DNA of 64,000 bases, from the NCBI GenBank assembly GCA_963798775.1, contig CAWCUK010000001.1, forward strand, positions 1,550,001 through 1,614,000, written 5' to 3'. The position numbers and the translations under genes are program-made. Shown here piece by piece: positions 25,740 through 34,551 of the stretch. The stretch's first letter is position 1. Each line of letters starts with the position of its first letter. The DNA is from CAWCUK01 sp963798775 (GTDB lineage Bacteria > Bacteroidota > Ignavibacteria > Ignavibacteriales > Ignavibacteriaceae). The notes beneath the pieces are model-generated. The model was not told where the DNA came from and did no database searches. It saw only the letters and a program-made list of their open reading frames with translations.

Positions 25740-26840
25740 ATGAAAAATTATTTATACATAATAATCATCTTTTTAGTTTTTTTTATTTCTGATTCTTTTG
25801 CGCAAAGAATTAAAGATATAGCATACATAACCGGAGAAAACTCGGAACAGATAATCGGATACGGACTGGTTGTAGGGCTTGCGGGAACAGGCGACAGCTA
25901 CAGAACCGAATTCACAATTCAATCGGTAACAAGTATGTTAAAACGCTTCGGAATTACAGTACCACAAACAAATACAAGAACAAAAAATGTTGCAGCCGTT
26001 ATGGTTACAACAACTTTAAATTCATATTTAAAAGAAGGCGCAAAATTTGATGTTAATGTTTCTTCAATGGGCGACGCAACTAGTCTTAAAGGAGGCATTT
26101 TATTAATGACTCCGCTTTCCGGAATGAAAGGAGAAGTTTATGGTTACGCGCAAGGCCCGGTTTCTGTAGGCGGTTATGATATAAATACTCCAACCGGAAA
26201 CAGAGTAGCAAGAAACCATACCTTAGCGGGGCGCGTACCAAGCGGCGGAATCTTAAAAACCTCGCTTCCTGAAAATTCACTAGTTGAAAAACAAGAGTTT
26301 AGTATCTATTTAAGAGATCCCGATTTAATTACCTCAAATAATGTTTCTACCGCGATTAATTCTAAATACGGAGAAAATACAGCTCGGGCAATAGACGCGG
26401 CTGAAATAAAAATAAAAGTGCCGGCCGCCCAGCAGAGCAATGTAGTCGCGTTTTTAAGTGAAGTTGAAGCAATAAATGTAGAGACCGACAACGCGGCTAA
26501 GGTTGTATTAAATGAAAGAACGGGAACGGTTGTAGCAGGCAGTAATGTAAAAATTAAACCATGTACAATTTCCCACGGCAGCTTAAATATTACCGTAAGA
26601 TCATATCCTGTTATTTCGCAGCCGGGAGCATTTTCTAACGGAACTACGGCAGTTTTTAATAATATTGTTCCGTATGCAAAAGAAGATTCAACAAGTGCAA
26701 TTGCAATACAAGGCGCTTCAAATGTTCAGGAAGTTGCCGCAGCGCTTAATTCATTAAAAGTTTCTCCTCAGGATATTATAGCAATATTCCAATCCTTAAA
26801 AGAGGCAGGCGCATTAGTAGCGGAGTTAGTAATACTATAA
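25740..26840 (+). CDS. flgI: FlgI, periplasmic P-ring protein
   Basis: FlgI polymerises into the P-ring around the rod. A signal peptide of about 21 residues ends DSFAQ, followed by the conserved RIKDIAYITGENSEQIIGYGLVVGL-type start, the KNVAAVMVTTTL strand and the C-terminal SPQDIIAIFQSLKEAGAL helix. Length of 366 residues is canonical. Its last base overlaps the start of flgJ. Confidence 0.97.
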   Translation: MKNYLYIIIIFLVFFISDSFAQRIKDIAYITGENSEQIIGYGLVVGLAGTGDSYRTEFTIQSVTSMLKRFGITVPQTNTRTKNVAAVMVTTTLNSYLKEGAKFDVNVSSMGDATSLKGGILLMTPLSGMKGEVYGYAQGPVSVGGYDINTPTGNRVARNHTLAGRVPSGGILKTSLPENSLVEKQEFSIYLRDPDLITSNNVSTAINSKYGENTARAIDAAEIKIKVPAAQQSNVVAFLSEVEAINVETDNAAKVVLNERTGTVVAGSNVKIKPCTISHGSLNITVRSYPVISQPGAFSNGTTAVFNNIVPYAKEDSTSAIAIQGASNVQEVAAALNSLKVSPQDIIAIFQSLKEAGALVAELVIL

Positions 26841-27646
26841 TGAATAATATTCAATTAAAAACTACAGAACCAAATCATATTAGTAGTACACCGGATATTA
26901 ACGGAAGATATACCGCAAAAGATAAATCAAAACTGGCTAATGCCGCCGAAGATTTTGAAAGCATGCTTACCTCTATGATGCTGAAAAGCATGAACAAAAC
27001 TACAAACGGTATGTTCGGCAGCGATAGTTTCGGCGGTGATTTCTTTGATACAATTTTTGAATCGGAAATGGCTAAATATATTTCACACAATAAAGGATTG
27101 GGAATAGCGAAAGTCCTTTATAAAAAATTAACAGGCGAAGATTTAGATCCTTTATTGAAAAAAGTTAATGAAATTCCATCAGAGAAAATTAATAAAGCTG
27201 ATATTAATACGATAACTGATTTTCCTGCTTTGCCTCCTTCCGCGCATTCACTAAAGCGTTTGGATAAATTTTCCGATTATATAAATGAAGCCGCGGAAAA
27301 ATTTGGAATAGATAAAAATATAATAAAATCAGTTATTCTTACTGAATCCGCCGGAAAAGAAAACGCGGTTTCTTCAGCAAAAGCTAAAGGTTTAATGCAG
27401 CTTATTGATACAACCGCGAAAGATATGGGAGTAAGAAATGTTTGGGATCCGAGAGAAAATATTTTTGGCGGAACAAAATATCTTTCTCAGCTTCTCAAAT
27501 CGAATAACGGTGATTTAAAACTTGCTTTAGCCGGTTATAATGCCGGGCCGGGAAATGTTGAAAAATTTAACGGAGTACCGCCGTTTGAAGAAACAAAAAA
27601 TTATATAAACCGGGTAATGGGTTATTTAAATTATTTGAATGGATAA
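26840..27646 (+). CDS. flgJ: FlgJ, rod-cap protein fused to a lytic transglycosylase
   Basis: The N-terminal rod-binding domain is at about residues 30-100 (AAEDFESMLTSMMLKSM, then FDTIFESEMAKYIS). The C-terminal half, from about 143, is a family-1 SLT lytic transglycosylase domain: the catalytic glutamate is E169 in VILTES, followed by AKGLMQLID and the LALAGYNAGPGNV motif. So one protein can cap the rod and open the peptidoglycan. This differs from enteric FlgJ, whose C-terminal domain is a glucosaminidase of another family. It overlaps flgI by one base. Confidence 0.93.
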   Translation: MNNIQLKTTEPNHISSTPDINGRYTAKDKSKLANAAEDFESMLTSMMLKSMNKTTNGMFGSDSFGGDFFDTIFESEMAKYISHNKGLGIAKVLYKKLTGEDLDPLLKKVNEIPSEKINKADINTITDFPALPPSAHSLKRLDKFSDYINEAAEKFGIDKNIIKSVILTESAGKENAVSSAKAKGLMQLIDTTAKDMGVRNVWDPRENIFGGTKYLSQLLKSNNGDLKLALAGYNAGPGNVEKFNGVPPFEETKNYINRVMGYLNYLNG

Positions 27647-27649
27647 AAA

Positions 27650-28102
27650 ATGAACGAAGAAGTTTTATTAAACGCGCTAATTGCACAGGAAGTAAATTTT
27701 GAGAAATTAGCTGCCGCGCTTCAATTTAAACAAAGAGCCATTATAAATAATAATATAGAAGGAATGGAAAAATCCATTCATGAAGAAGAAATACTTTTGA
27801 ATAGAATTAATCTTGCCGAAATGAACAGAATCGGAATATTAAATAATTTAAATCAGAAAATGGGACTTCAGAATTCTCTTAAACTTTCTGATTTTACTGA
27901 ATCGGCTAAAAATAAGATAAGTAAAAAAACGCTTTCTGAAATAACGGGGAAACAGCAATCGCTTAAAGAACAGATGCTGAAGATTAATAAACTTACTCAG
28001 CAGAATAAATTTTTAATTGATCATGCAAGAAATTTACTAAACGAAACTGTGCACACAATTTTGGGCGAAAACAGAAAAAATATTTTGGATAGAAAAATCT
28101 AA
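27650..28102 (+). CDS. flgN: FlgN-like chaperone for hook-filament junction proteins
   Basis: FlgN is the cytoplasmic chaperone of FlgK and FlgL. This 150-residue all-helical protein (about residues 10-50 and 85-140) has the size, charge pattern and C-terminal helix of the family, and lies directly before flgK, which it overlaps by one base. Sequence motifs in FlgN are weak, so context carries much of the call. Confidence 0.75.
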   Translation: MNEEVLLNALIAQEVNFEKLAAALQFKQRAIINNNIEGMEKSIHEEEILLNRINLAEMNRIGILNNLNQKMGLQNSLKLSDFTESAKNKISKKTLSEITGKQQSLKEQMLKINKLTQQNKFLIDHARNLLNETVHTILGENRKNILDRKI

Positions 28103-29460
28103 TGGGAATAGGAAGAATATTTGATATATCGAGTAGAAGTTTAGCTACATATCAGAGGGCGCTGGATGTTACATCTAATAACGTGGCTAATTCGGCTAAT
28201 CCCGATTATTCTAGGCAAAGAATAAACTTTCAATCTGAAAATCCCGATATCGCGGGAGGATTCGCTTGGGGCGCCGGGGTAAAAATTGATCAGGTTAAAC
28301 GTGTGCGGAATTCTTTAATTGATGCTCAATTAAGAACCAGTACTCAAAGTTATTCGGCTAATAATAAGCTATCGCTGCTGCTTGGGCATATTGAGCAAGT
28401 ATTTTCAGAACCGAACGGATCAGGTTTGGGAGATTCTTTAAGCAGTTTTTTTAATGCTTTTAATGAATTATCGGTTACACCAAATTCAATTCCTTTACGA
28501 TATAATATTCTTCAGGCAGCTTCAAATTTATCTAATAAGGTTGGAACGCTGTATGAGGATTTGGATGTGGTAAAAGGTGATACACTTGCGGAAATGCACG
28601 CACAGGTTTCAACTCTTAATCAATCTTTAAAAGTAATTGCGCAATTAAATTCACAAATATTTTCTTCTCAAGCCGCCGGAAATCCCGCCAATGAACTTTT
28701 AGATAAGAGAGATAAACTTTTAGCCGATTTAAGCGATACAGCAAATATTAATGTTAACATAGATGAAAACAATATCGCGAATGTATCGGTGGGAGGAGTA
28801 TTTGGCGCGGGCAAATCAACAAGTACCGAATTTAAAGTAGCCCAAGTTGACGGAAAAGTTTCAGTTGTTTCAGCCGATGGAAATATGACTGTGAAGTTGA
28901 CAGGCGGCGAACTTTCCGCGCTGCAAGATGTTTATTCAAAAAAAATTCCGGAATACAAAAATAGTATTGATCAGATTATGAATACTCTTGTAGAAAAGGT
29001 TAATGAGCAGCATTCAAAAGGTTTTTCAATATCTAATCCTCCTGAAACGGGAATAAAATTTTTCGATAGTTATAAGGACGGATCATTAAAAATTAACGGC
29101 GATTTTCAGAAAGACCCGAATTTAATTGCTGTTTCCGCTGATGGAACAAACGGTAACGGAGATATTGCTCTAGCTATTTCAGATTTAAGTAACGAGAAAA
29201 TATTAAATGGATTAAAACTCACGGAAGCATATTCAACTTTAGTTAGTAAAGTCGGTTCGGAAAAGGCTTCGGCGGAACAAATGAGTGATTCTACACAATT
29301 GGTTCTTCAAAATTTAGAACAGCAAAAGGATTCTTATTCCGGTGTTTCCGTGGATGAAGAAATGACAAACATTATCAAATTTCAGCGCTCATACGATGCT
29401 TCGGCAAAATTAATTAAAATAGCGGATGAAATGCTTCAAACATTGCTTCAAATGGTTTAA
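28102..29460 (+). CDS. flgK: FlgK, hook-filament junction protein 1
   Basis: FlgK is the first junction protein between hook and filament. The N-terminus has the rod/hook family motif DVTSNNVANSANPDYSRQR (about residues 22-40), preceded by a helix, and the C-terminus ends with SVDEEMTNIIKFQRSYDASAKLI, the diagnostic FlgK coil. The 452-residue length is on the short side of the normal range, so the outer domain is small. Confidence 0.95.
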   Translation: MGIGRIFDISSRSLATYQRALDVTSNNVANSANPDYSRQRINFQSENPDIAGGFAWGAGVKIDQVKRVRNSLIDAQLRTSTQSYSANNKLSLLLGHIEQVFSEPNGSGLGDSLSSFFNAFNELSVTPNSIPLRYNILQAASNLSNKVGTLYEDLDVVKGDTLAEMHAQVSTLNQSLKVIAQLNSQIFSSQAAGNPANELLDKRDKLLADLSDTANINVNIDENNIANVSVGGVFGAGKSTSTEFKVAQVDGKVSVVSADGNMTVKLTGGELSALQDVYSKKIPEYKNSIDQIMNTLVEKVNEQHSKGFSISNPPETGIKFFDSYKDGSLKINGDFQKDPNLIAVSADGTNGNGDIALAISDLSNEKILNGLKLTEAYSTLVSKVGSEKASAEQMSDSTQLVLQNLEQQKDSYSGVSVDEEMTNIIKFQRSYDASAKLIKIADEMLQTLLQMV

Positions 29461-29465
29461 AAAGT

Positions 29466-30716
29466 ATGAGAATATCAGACGCAAATATCGGTAAAACTTA
29501 TCTGAATAATCTGAACAGCGCGAAGACAAATGTTCAAAAATTACAGATTGAACTTGCTACTTTAAATAAAATTCAAAGCCCTTCCGATTCACCGGAAGGA
29601 ACAGCAAAAATTATTAATCTGTCTTCGCAATTATTTTCAAATGAAACCTATTCAAAAAATATTCAAAATAGTTTAGCGTTTATGAATGAATCAGTTTTTG
29701 CGATGGAAACAATTCAATCATCAACTGTAAATGCATTAACAACACTTTCTCAGGCCGCTAATTCAACAACAACTGATTTGAATAACTTGTCCGATCAAAT
29801 TGATAACGCTCTTACTGCAATATTAACCGCTGCAAACAGCCAGTACGACGGCAAATATCTTTTCGGAGGAACTGATTTTGCGAATGAGCCGTTTGCGCTT
29901 TCTTCCGACGGGCAAAGTTATCAAGTAAATGTATCGGATATCTCCGGAAAACAGAATGTGAAAATCGCACAAAATATGGTGCAGGCCGTAAATATTCCCG
30001 GTTCACAAATTTTTGGAACCGCGGTTTCATTAAAAGGTAATTTAAATTCATCTTCAGCCGCCGGTAGTATATCTTCAAATCAAACAAAAATTTATGATGC
30101 TCTAGGTAATGAATATACGCTTTCTATTAGCTTTCAAAAAAGCAGTGCTAATGCTTACCAGATGAGCTTTAATATAATTGATTCAAGCGGTAATTCAGTT
30201 TTTTCTGTTCCGCCCGCTAATAAACAATTATTATTTAATTCTGACGGAAATTTAAAAACGATTGACGGCCAAAATCCGTCTGCTTTCAGCGTTAAACTTC
30301 CAGGGGAAAAAATAGATTTTCAAATTGATCCTTCTTTATTAAAAGAGAAAGCTTCTCCGGAATCGATAAGCTCATCTTTAAATCAAAAGATGGATATATT
30401 AAATACTTTAGCTACGATACGAGATAATTTAAAAAAAGGGATTCGACCTAACGAGGATCAAACAAAAATTGTTAAAGATTTTAATCAGAAAATATTAAAT
30501 AAAATTTCTGAAGCAGGAAATGTAATTAATAGATTAAACAGTGCCGATGAATTGCTGAGCAACAGAAAAATGTCACTTGAAAATTTAATTTCGGATGAAA
30601 AAGATGTTGATGTTGCAAAAGCCGTAACAGAATTACAGCAGCAGGATTATGTTCTGCAATTATCTTATAAAGTTTCTTCAATGCTTCTTCCTAAATCTTT
30701 GGTGGATTATTTATGA
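29466..30716 (+). CDS. flgL: FlgL, hook-filament junction protein 3 with extra domain
   Basis: FlgL connects FlgK to flagellin. The flagellin-like N-terminal coil (residues 1-140, with LNKIQSPSDSPEGTAK and YDGKYLFGGTDF) and the C-terminal coil (ISDEKDVDVAKAVTELQQQ) are clear. Between them, residues about 185-290 form an extra beta domain (LKGNLNSS, IYDALGNEYTLSISFQ, LLFNSDGNLKTIDG) that resembles the middle domains of hook proteins such as the FlgE in this window. The 416-residue length is about 100 above typical FlgL. The stop overlaps motA. Confidence 0.92.
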   Translation: MRISDANIGKTYLNNLNSAKTNVQKLQIELATLNKIQSPSDSPEGTAKIINLSSQLFSNETYSKNIQNSLAFMNESVFAMETIQSSTVNALTTLSQAANSTTTDLNNLSDQIDNALTAILTAANSQYDGKYLFGGTDFANEPFALSSDGQSYQVNVSDISGKQNVKIAQNMVQAVNIPGSQIFGTAVSLKGNLNSSSAAGSISSNQTKIYDALGNEYTLSISFQKSSANAYQMSFNIIDSSGNSVFSVPPANKQLLFNSDGNLKTIDGQNPSAFSVKLPGEKIDFQIDPSLLKEKASPESISSSLNQKMDILNTLATIRDNLKKGIRPNEDQTKIVKDFNQKILNKISEAGNVINRLNSADELLSNRKMSLENLISDEKDVDVAKAVTELQQQDYVLQLSYKVSSMLLPKSLVDYL

Positions 30717-31508
30717 CAACCGGAATGGCACTAAAGAAAGCCGGTGCTTTTAATGGCCTGCTGCTAGGATTGCTTTCTATTTTCGGAGCTTTTGTGTTAG
30801 AAGGCGGCTCTATGAAAGCTCTTTTTTTAGTTGCCCCATTAATTATTGTTTTCGGCGGAACTTTTTCGGCTACAATCATAGGTTTTGGATTTGACAAATT
30901 TAAAAATATTCTAAAGCTCATAAAGCTAGCCTATTTTCCCAGGCATTATAATTTGCAAAAGTTAATTAATACTTTTGTGGAATATTCTATAAAAGCGCGG
31001 CGGGAAGGGCTTCTTTCAGTTGAAAAAGATTTGGATAAGATGGAGTATTTATTCCCGAAAAAATTAATAAGATACACTGTTGACGGAACTGACGGGGAAG
31101 ATTTAGAAAATCTTGCTCTTCTGGAAATGAAAGCCATGCAGGAAAGGCATTATTCGAATATTTTCATTTTTCAAAAAATGGGCGGTTACGCCCCCACTAT
31201 GGGAATTTTAGGAACGGTAATGGGATTGATAATGACTCTGGCAAACGCCGGAAATGATCCCAATGTATTTAATTAAAAATATTTCAACCGCATTTATTGC
31301 TACACTTTGGGGTGTATTTAGTGCAAATATTTTTTGGCTGCCAATAGGTGATAAATTAAAAAAATGCCATCAAGAAGAAAAACATATGATGGAGATTTCG
31401 TTAGAGGGAGTTCTGGCATTGCAGAGTGGAGAGATCCCGTCAATAATAAAGGCAAGACTGACAAGCATGCTCCCTCAAAAAGAGCAACTAAAAATGCTAG
31501 ATTCTTAA
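30713..31508 (+). CDS. motA: MotA-type stator protein, first copy (frameshifted)
   Basis: MotA with MotB forms the ion-driven stator. The first part has two membrane segments and the MGGYAPTMGILGTVMGLIMTL motif; the frame then closes at 31276. The remainder (ISTAFIATLWGVFSANIFWLPI, then LEGVLALQSGEIPSIIKARL) lies in another frame up to 31508. Removing one T of the run at 31268-31270 joins them into a 264-residue protein of normal size with all four membrane helices. Ion specificity is not clear. It overlaps flgL by four bases and precedes the first motB. Confidence 0.9.
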
Positions 31509-32173
31509 TTCCCGAGGATTCTCTTTTACAAGACGACAGAGACAGCGACAGGTATTTAATTACTTACGCTGATCTTATTACTTTGCTTTTAGGGCTATTT
31601 ATAATTCTTTACGCAATTTCCAATATTGACGCGTCAAAATACCAGAAAATGGCCGCCGCAATGGAAAACCTTTTCGGTAACGAAGGAAAAATTGTGGGAA
31701 TGGAAAAAACAACCATAATTCCTGCCCCGCAAAATAATTTAAGCGCGGAACTTGAAAAACTTATTGCCGATTACGGATACGGAAATTCTATCAATCTGGA
31801 AAAAAGTGAACGTGGAATTATAATCCATATTCTTGATGATTTATTATTCCCATCGGCAAACGCGGAATTAAATAGTGCTTCCAAGACGGTATTGAGCAGA
31901 CTCGCGGAAATTTTAAAAAAAATTCCGAATAATATTCGAATTGAAGGACATACAGATGACGTTCCTATTTATTCATCGCTATATCCTTCAAATTGGCATC
32001 TTTCGGTTGCGAGAGCATTAAATACGGCATATTATTTAATTGAAAATGAAAAACTTTCTCCGGAAAAAATATCAATAGTTGGTTATTCGGAATATCAGCC
32101 GGTTGCCGATAATTCTACGCCGGAAGGAAGAGCATCTAACAGAAGAGTTGATATAGTAATAATTAAAAAATAG
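31364..32173 (+). CDS. motB: MotB-type stator protein, first copy (start uncertain)
   Basis: MotB is the peptidoglycan-anchored stator partner. The single membrane helix (YLITYADLITLLLGLFIILYA) contains the ion-binding aspartate, and the OmpA-like domain includes IEGHTDDVPIYSSLYPSNWHLSVARA and the terminal NRRVDIVI. The only standard in-frame start is ATG 31364, which overlaps the restored motA by 145 bases and gives an unusual basic leader of about 50 residues. An ATT at 31510, one base after the motA stop, is the alternative. The protein from LIPEDS onward is certain. Confidence 0.88.
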   Translation: MPSRRKTYDGDFVRGSSGIAEWRDPVNNKGKTDKHAPSKRATKNARFLIPEDSLLQDDRDSDRYLITYADLITLLLGLFIILYAISNIDASKYQKMAAAMENLFGNEGKIVGMEKTTIIPAPQNNLSAELEKLIADYGYGNSINLEKSERGIIIHILDDLLFPSANAELNSASKTVLSRLAEILKKIPNNIRIEGHTDDVPIYSSLYPSNWHLSVARALNTAYYLIENEKLSPEKISIVGYSEYQPVADNSTPEGRASNRRVDIVIIKK

Positions 32174-32177
32174 AAAT

Positions 32178-32567
32178 ATGAAAATAAAAACCGAACAATT
32201 TGGAGAGATTAATTACACCGAAGATAGAATTATAAAATTCGATTCAGGTATTTTGGGCTTTGAACAGTTAAAAAAATATCTACTTATAAAAACAGAAGAC
32301 GACGAAGATATTTTTTATTGGCTTAATTCAATTGAAAACCCGGAAATAGCGTTCCCTTTAATCGGAACAAGATTTATAGATGATAGTTTTCCCGTTGCAG
32401 AATATCATGAAGCATTTGGGATTGTTACTCTTAACTCAAATCCACTGAAAATTACTGTTAACCTAAAAGCGCCGATTTATATAAACCAGGATAACAAAAC
32501 CGGGTACCAAAAAATATTAGACGACGATAATTACCCGGTTCATTATAATCTCTTCATAGAAAATTAA
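32178..32567 (+). CDS. fliW: FliW, flagellar assembly factor and CsrA antagonist
   Basis: FliW binds flagellin and CsrA, coupling flagellin level to translation. The 129-residue product has the family start FGEINYTEDRIIKFDSGILGFE and the WLNSIENPEIAFPLI and VNLKAPIYINQDNKTGYQ segments. It is followed 11 bases later by csrA, the standard partner. Since flagellin is not encoded in this window, the regulated message must lie elsewhere. Confidence 0.95.
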   Translation: MKIKTEQFGEINYTEDRIIKFDSGILGFEQLKKYLLIKTEDDEDIFYWLNSIENPEIAFPLIGTRFIDDSFPVAEYHEAFGIVTLNSNPLKITVNLKAPIYINQDNKTGYQKILDDDNYPVHYNLFIEN

Positions 32568-32578
32568 GCGAAGGTAGT

Positions 32579-32818
32579 ATGCTGATTTTAACAAGAAAAA
32601 CAGATGAAGAGATTGTTATTAATTCCGATATACGAATTAAAATTATCTCTACTTCTGATAATCAAATAAAAATAGGAATTACCGCGCCGAATGATGTAAA
32701 AATTTTACGCGGTGAAATCTATGAAAAAATAAAACAAAGCAGCATTGAAGCCGTAAACAATAATAAAGGCATTCGTGTTGATTTATCTAATATTAAAGTA
32801 AATAAAATTCAAAAATAA
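32579..32818 (+). CDS. csrA: CsrA, RNA-binding translational regulator
   Basis: CsrA binds GGA-containing RNA loops near ribosome binding sites. The 79-residue protein begins MLILTRKTDEEIVI, with the ISTSDNQIKIGITAPNDVKILRGEIYE core, all family hallmarks, plus a slightly extended C-terminus. A ribosome binding site overlaps the intergenic AAGGTAG. Pairing with fliW indicates the FliW-CsrA feedback circuit on flagellin synthesis. Confidence 0.97.
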   Translation: MLILTRKTDEEIVINSDIRIKIISTSDNQIKIGITAPNDVKILRGEIYEKIKQSSIEAVNNNKGIRVDLSNIKVNKIQK

Positions 32819-32850
32819 TTTAATTCTGATTAATACTCGAGAAAAAGCTA

Positions 32851-33702
32851 ATGTTCATAATTATTGGAATAGTTGTAGTTATTGCTTCCGTAGTTGTTGG
32901 ATTTTTAATTGCGGGCGGAAATTTGGTTCTGCTTCTGCAGTGGTCCGAATTTATAGTTATACTTGGTGCCGCAATAGGAAGTGTTCTTATTTCGGCTCCT
33001 CTGCCGCTGCTTAAAAAAATGATTGCGGCAATTCCAAAAGCGATAAGTGCCAAACATTATTCAAAACAAGATTACTTGGAATTATTAAAATCTTTCAGCG
33101 ATTTATTTCAAGTAGCGCAGCGGGAAGGTTTACTTGCTATTGAAAAACATATTGAAGATCCCGAACAAAGCGATATTCTTTCAAAAAATAAAAATTTTAT
33201 TGAAGACGAATTCGTAAAATCATTTTTCTGCGATACAATTAAAGTTATGCTTTCCGGCGGAGTTCCTCCGCATGAGCTGGAAGCTTTAATAGATACGGAA
33301 ATTGAAACTTATGAACTTGAGCTTAAACCTATTTCGGCGACAATAGGAAAAGTAGCCGACGCAATGCCCGGTTTAGGAATTGTTGCCGCTGTTCTTGGTA
33401 TTATTGTAACTATGAGTTCGATAAATGAAGGAGCTGAAGTTGTAGGACATCATGTTGCGGCCGCGTTAGTAGGTACTTTTATTGGTGTTCTGTTGGCATA
33501 TGGATTTATTAGTCCGCTTTCTACCAATATTGAACATTCACACGAAAATGAAGTACGATATTTGGAAACAATTAAAGCTTGTATAGTAGCTTACGCAAAA
33601 GGTAATCCGCCAATTGTCGCGGTAGAAATCGCGCGCAGAACAATATTTTCGGATGAACGGCCAACATTTTCCGAACTCGAAAACTTCATTAGAGGCAAAT
33701 AG
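32851..33702 (+). CDS. motA: MotA-type stator protein, second copy
   Basis: This second MotA-like protein (283 residues) is intact, with four membrane helices, the cytoplasmic segment including VAQREGLLAIEKHIEDP, and the paired-helix motif ADAMPGLGIVAAVLGIIVTM. It resembles the proteobacterial H+-type MotA in length and N-terminal layout and differs clearly from the first copy. It is followed after five bases by the second motB, forming a complete second stator unit. Confidence 0.95.
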   Translation: MFIIIGIVVVIASVVVGFLIAGGNLVLLLQWSEFIVILGAAIGSVLISAPLPLLKKMIAAIPKAISAKHYSKQDYLELLKSFSDLFQVAQREGLLAIEKHIEDPEQSDILSKNKNFIEDEFVKSFFCDTIKVMLSGGVPPHELEALIDTEIETYELELKPISATIGKVADAMPGLGIVAAVLGIIVTMSSINEGAEVVGHHVAAALVGTFIGVLLAYGFISPLSTNIEHSHENEVRYLETIKACIVAYAKGNPPIVAVEIARRTIFSDERPTFSELENFIRGK

Positions 33703-33707
33703 CGGCA

Positions 33708-34505
33708 ATGGCAGAAGAACAAGAATCACCACCGATTATAGTAAAGAAGGTAAAAGGCCACCACGGTGCTCATGGCGGCGCGTGGAAAGTTGCTTATGCT
33801 GATTTTGTTACTGCGCTAATGGCTCTTTTTATTGTGCTGTGGGTAATGGGGCAATCCGCGGAAGTTAAAGAAGCTGTTGCAAGTTATTTTAAAGATCCGA
33901 TAGGTTTTTCAGATAAAAGTAAAAGCATGTGGAATAATGAATATCCGGGTATTGTAAATAATCCTTTAGAAAATGATCCTACTAATACAGCGATGGAAAA
34001 AGAACGCCTGAAAGAAATGGGACAATCTATTTTGCAAGATTTGGCAAGCAGCAAAGAATTTGTGAACATGATGGATCAAATTACTATTGATTTTGTTGAT
34101 GAAGGCTTGCGAATAGAAATGAGTGACACCGAAAATGATATTTTTTTCGAAATAGGGACTACAAAATTAAATGAAAAAGCACAACTTTTATTGGAAAAAA
34201 TAGGGCATCAAATAGCGAAACTTCCTAATAAAATTGTAGTAGAAGGACATACGGATTCCAGGCCGTATACCGGCGACGGCACGGGTTATACGAATTTTGA
34301 ATTAAGTGCCGAACGCGCAAATTCAGCAAGGCGCGCTTTAACTGTCGGTGGTGTTCCGGATTCTCAATTTGACGAAGTTCGCGGTTATGCCGATAGACTT
34401 TTAAAAGATAAAAACGATCCTTTTAACGCAAAAAATCGTAGAATAAGCGTAATTGTTAAGTACAGCAAATCTTCTGAAGAGAAAAATTTAACTCTTGGAA
34501 GATAA
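33708..34505 (+). CDS. motB: MotB-type stator protein, second copy
   Basis: The 265-residue MotB-like protein has the basic N-terminal KKVKGHHGAHGGAWKVAYADF segment leading into the membrane helix with the ion-binding aspartate, the plug-like region, and a C-terminal OmpA domain (VVEGHTDSRPYTGD, LSAERANSARRAL, NRRISVIV). The N-terminal histidine/glycine stretch is characteristic of the enteric MotB type. It forms a stator pair with the preceding motA. Confidence 0.95.
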   Translation: MAEEQESPPIIVKKVKGHHGAHGGAWKVAYADFVTALMALFIVLWVMGQSAEVKEAVASYFKDPIGFSDKSKSMWNNEYPGIVNNPLENDPTNTAMEKERLKEMGQSILQDLASSKEFVNMMDQITIDFVDEGLRIEMSDTENDIFFEIGTTKLNEKAQLLLEKIGHQIAKLPNKIVVEGHTDSRPYTGDGTGYTNFELSAERANSARRALTVGGVPDSQFDEVRGYADRLLKDKNDPFNAKNRRISVIVKYSKSSEEKNLTLGR

Positions 34506-34551
34506 TATAAGAATATTATTTTATGTTTTTGGAAAATTTTAAGTAGGCAAT

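Noticed and set aside
31254..31508. Separate 84-residue protein downstream of the first motA
   Set aside because: It is plainly the C-terminal part of MotA (membrane helix and cytoplasmic tail) displaced by a one-base shift.
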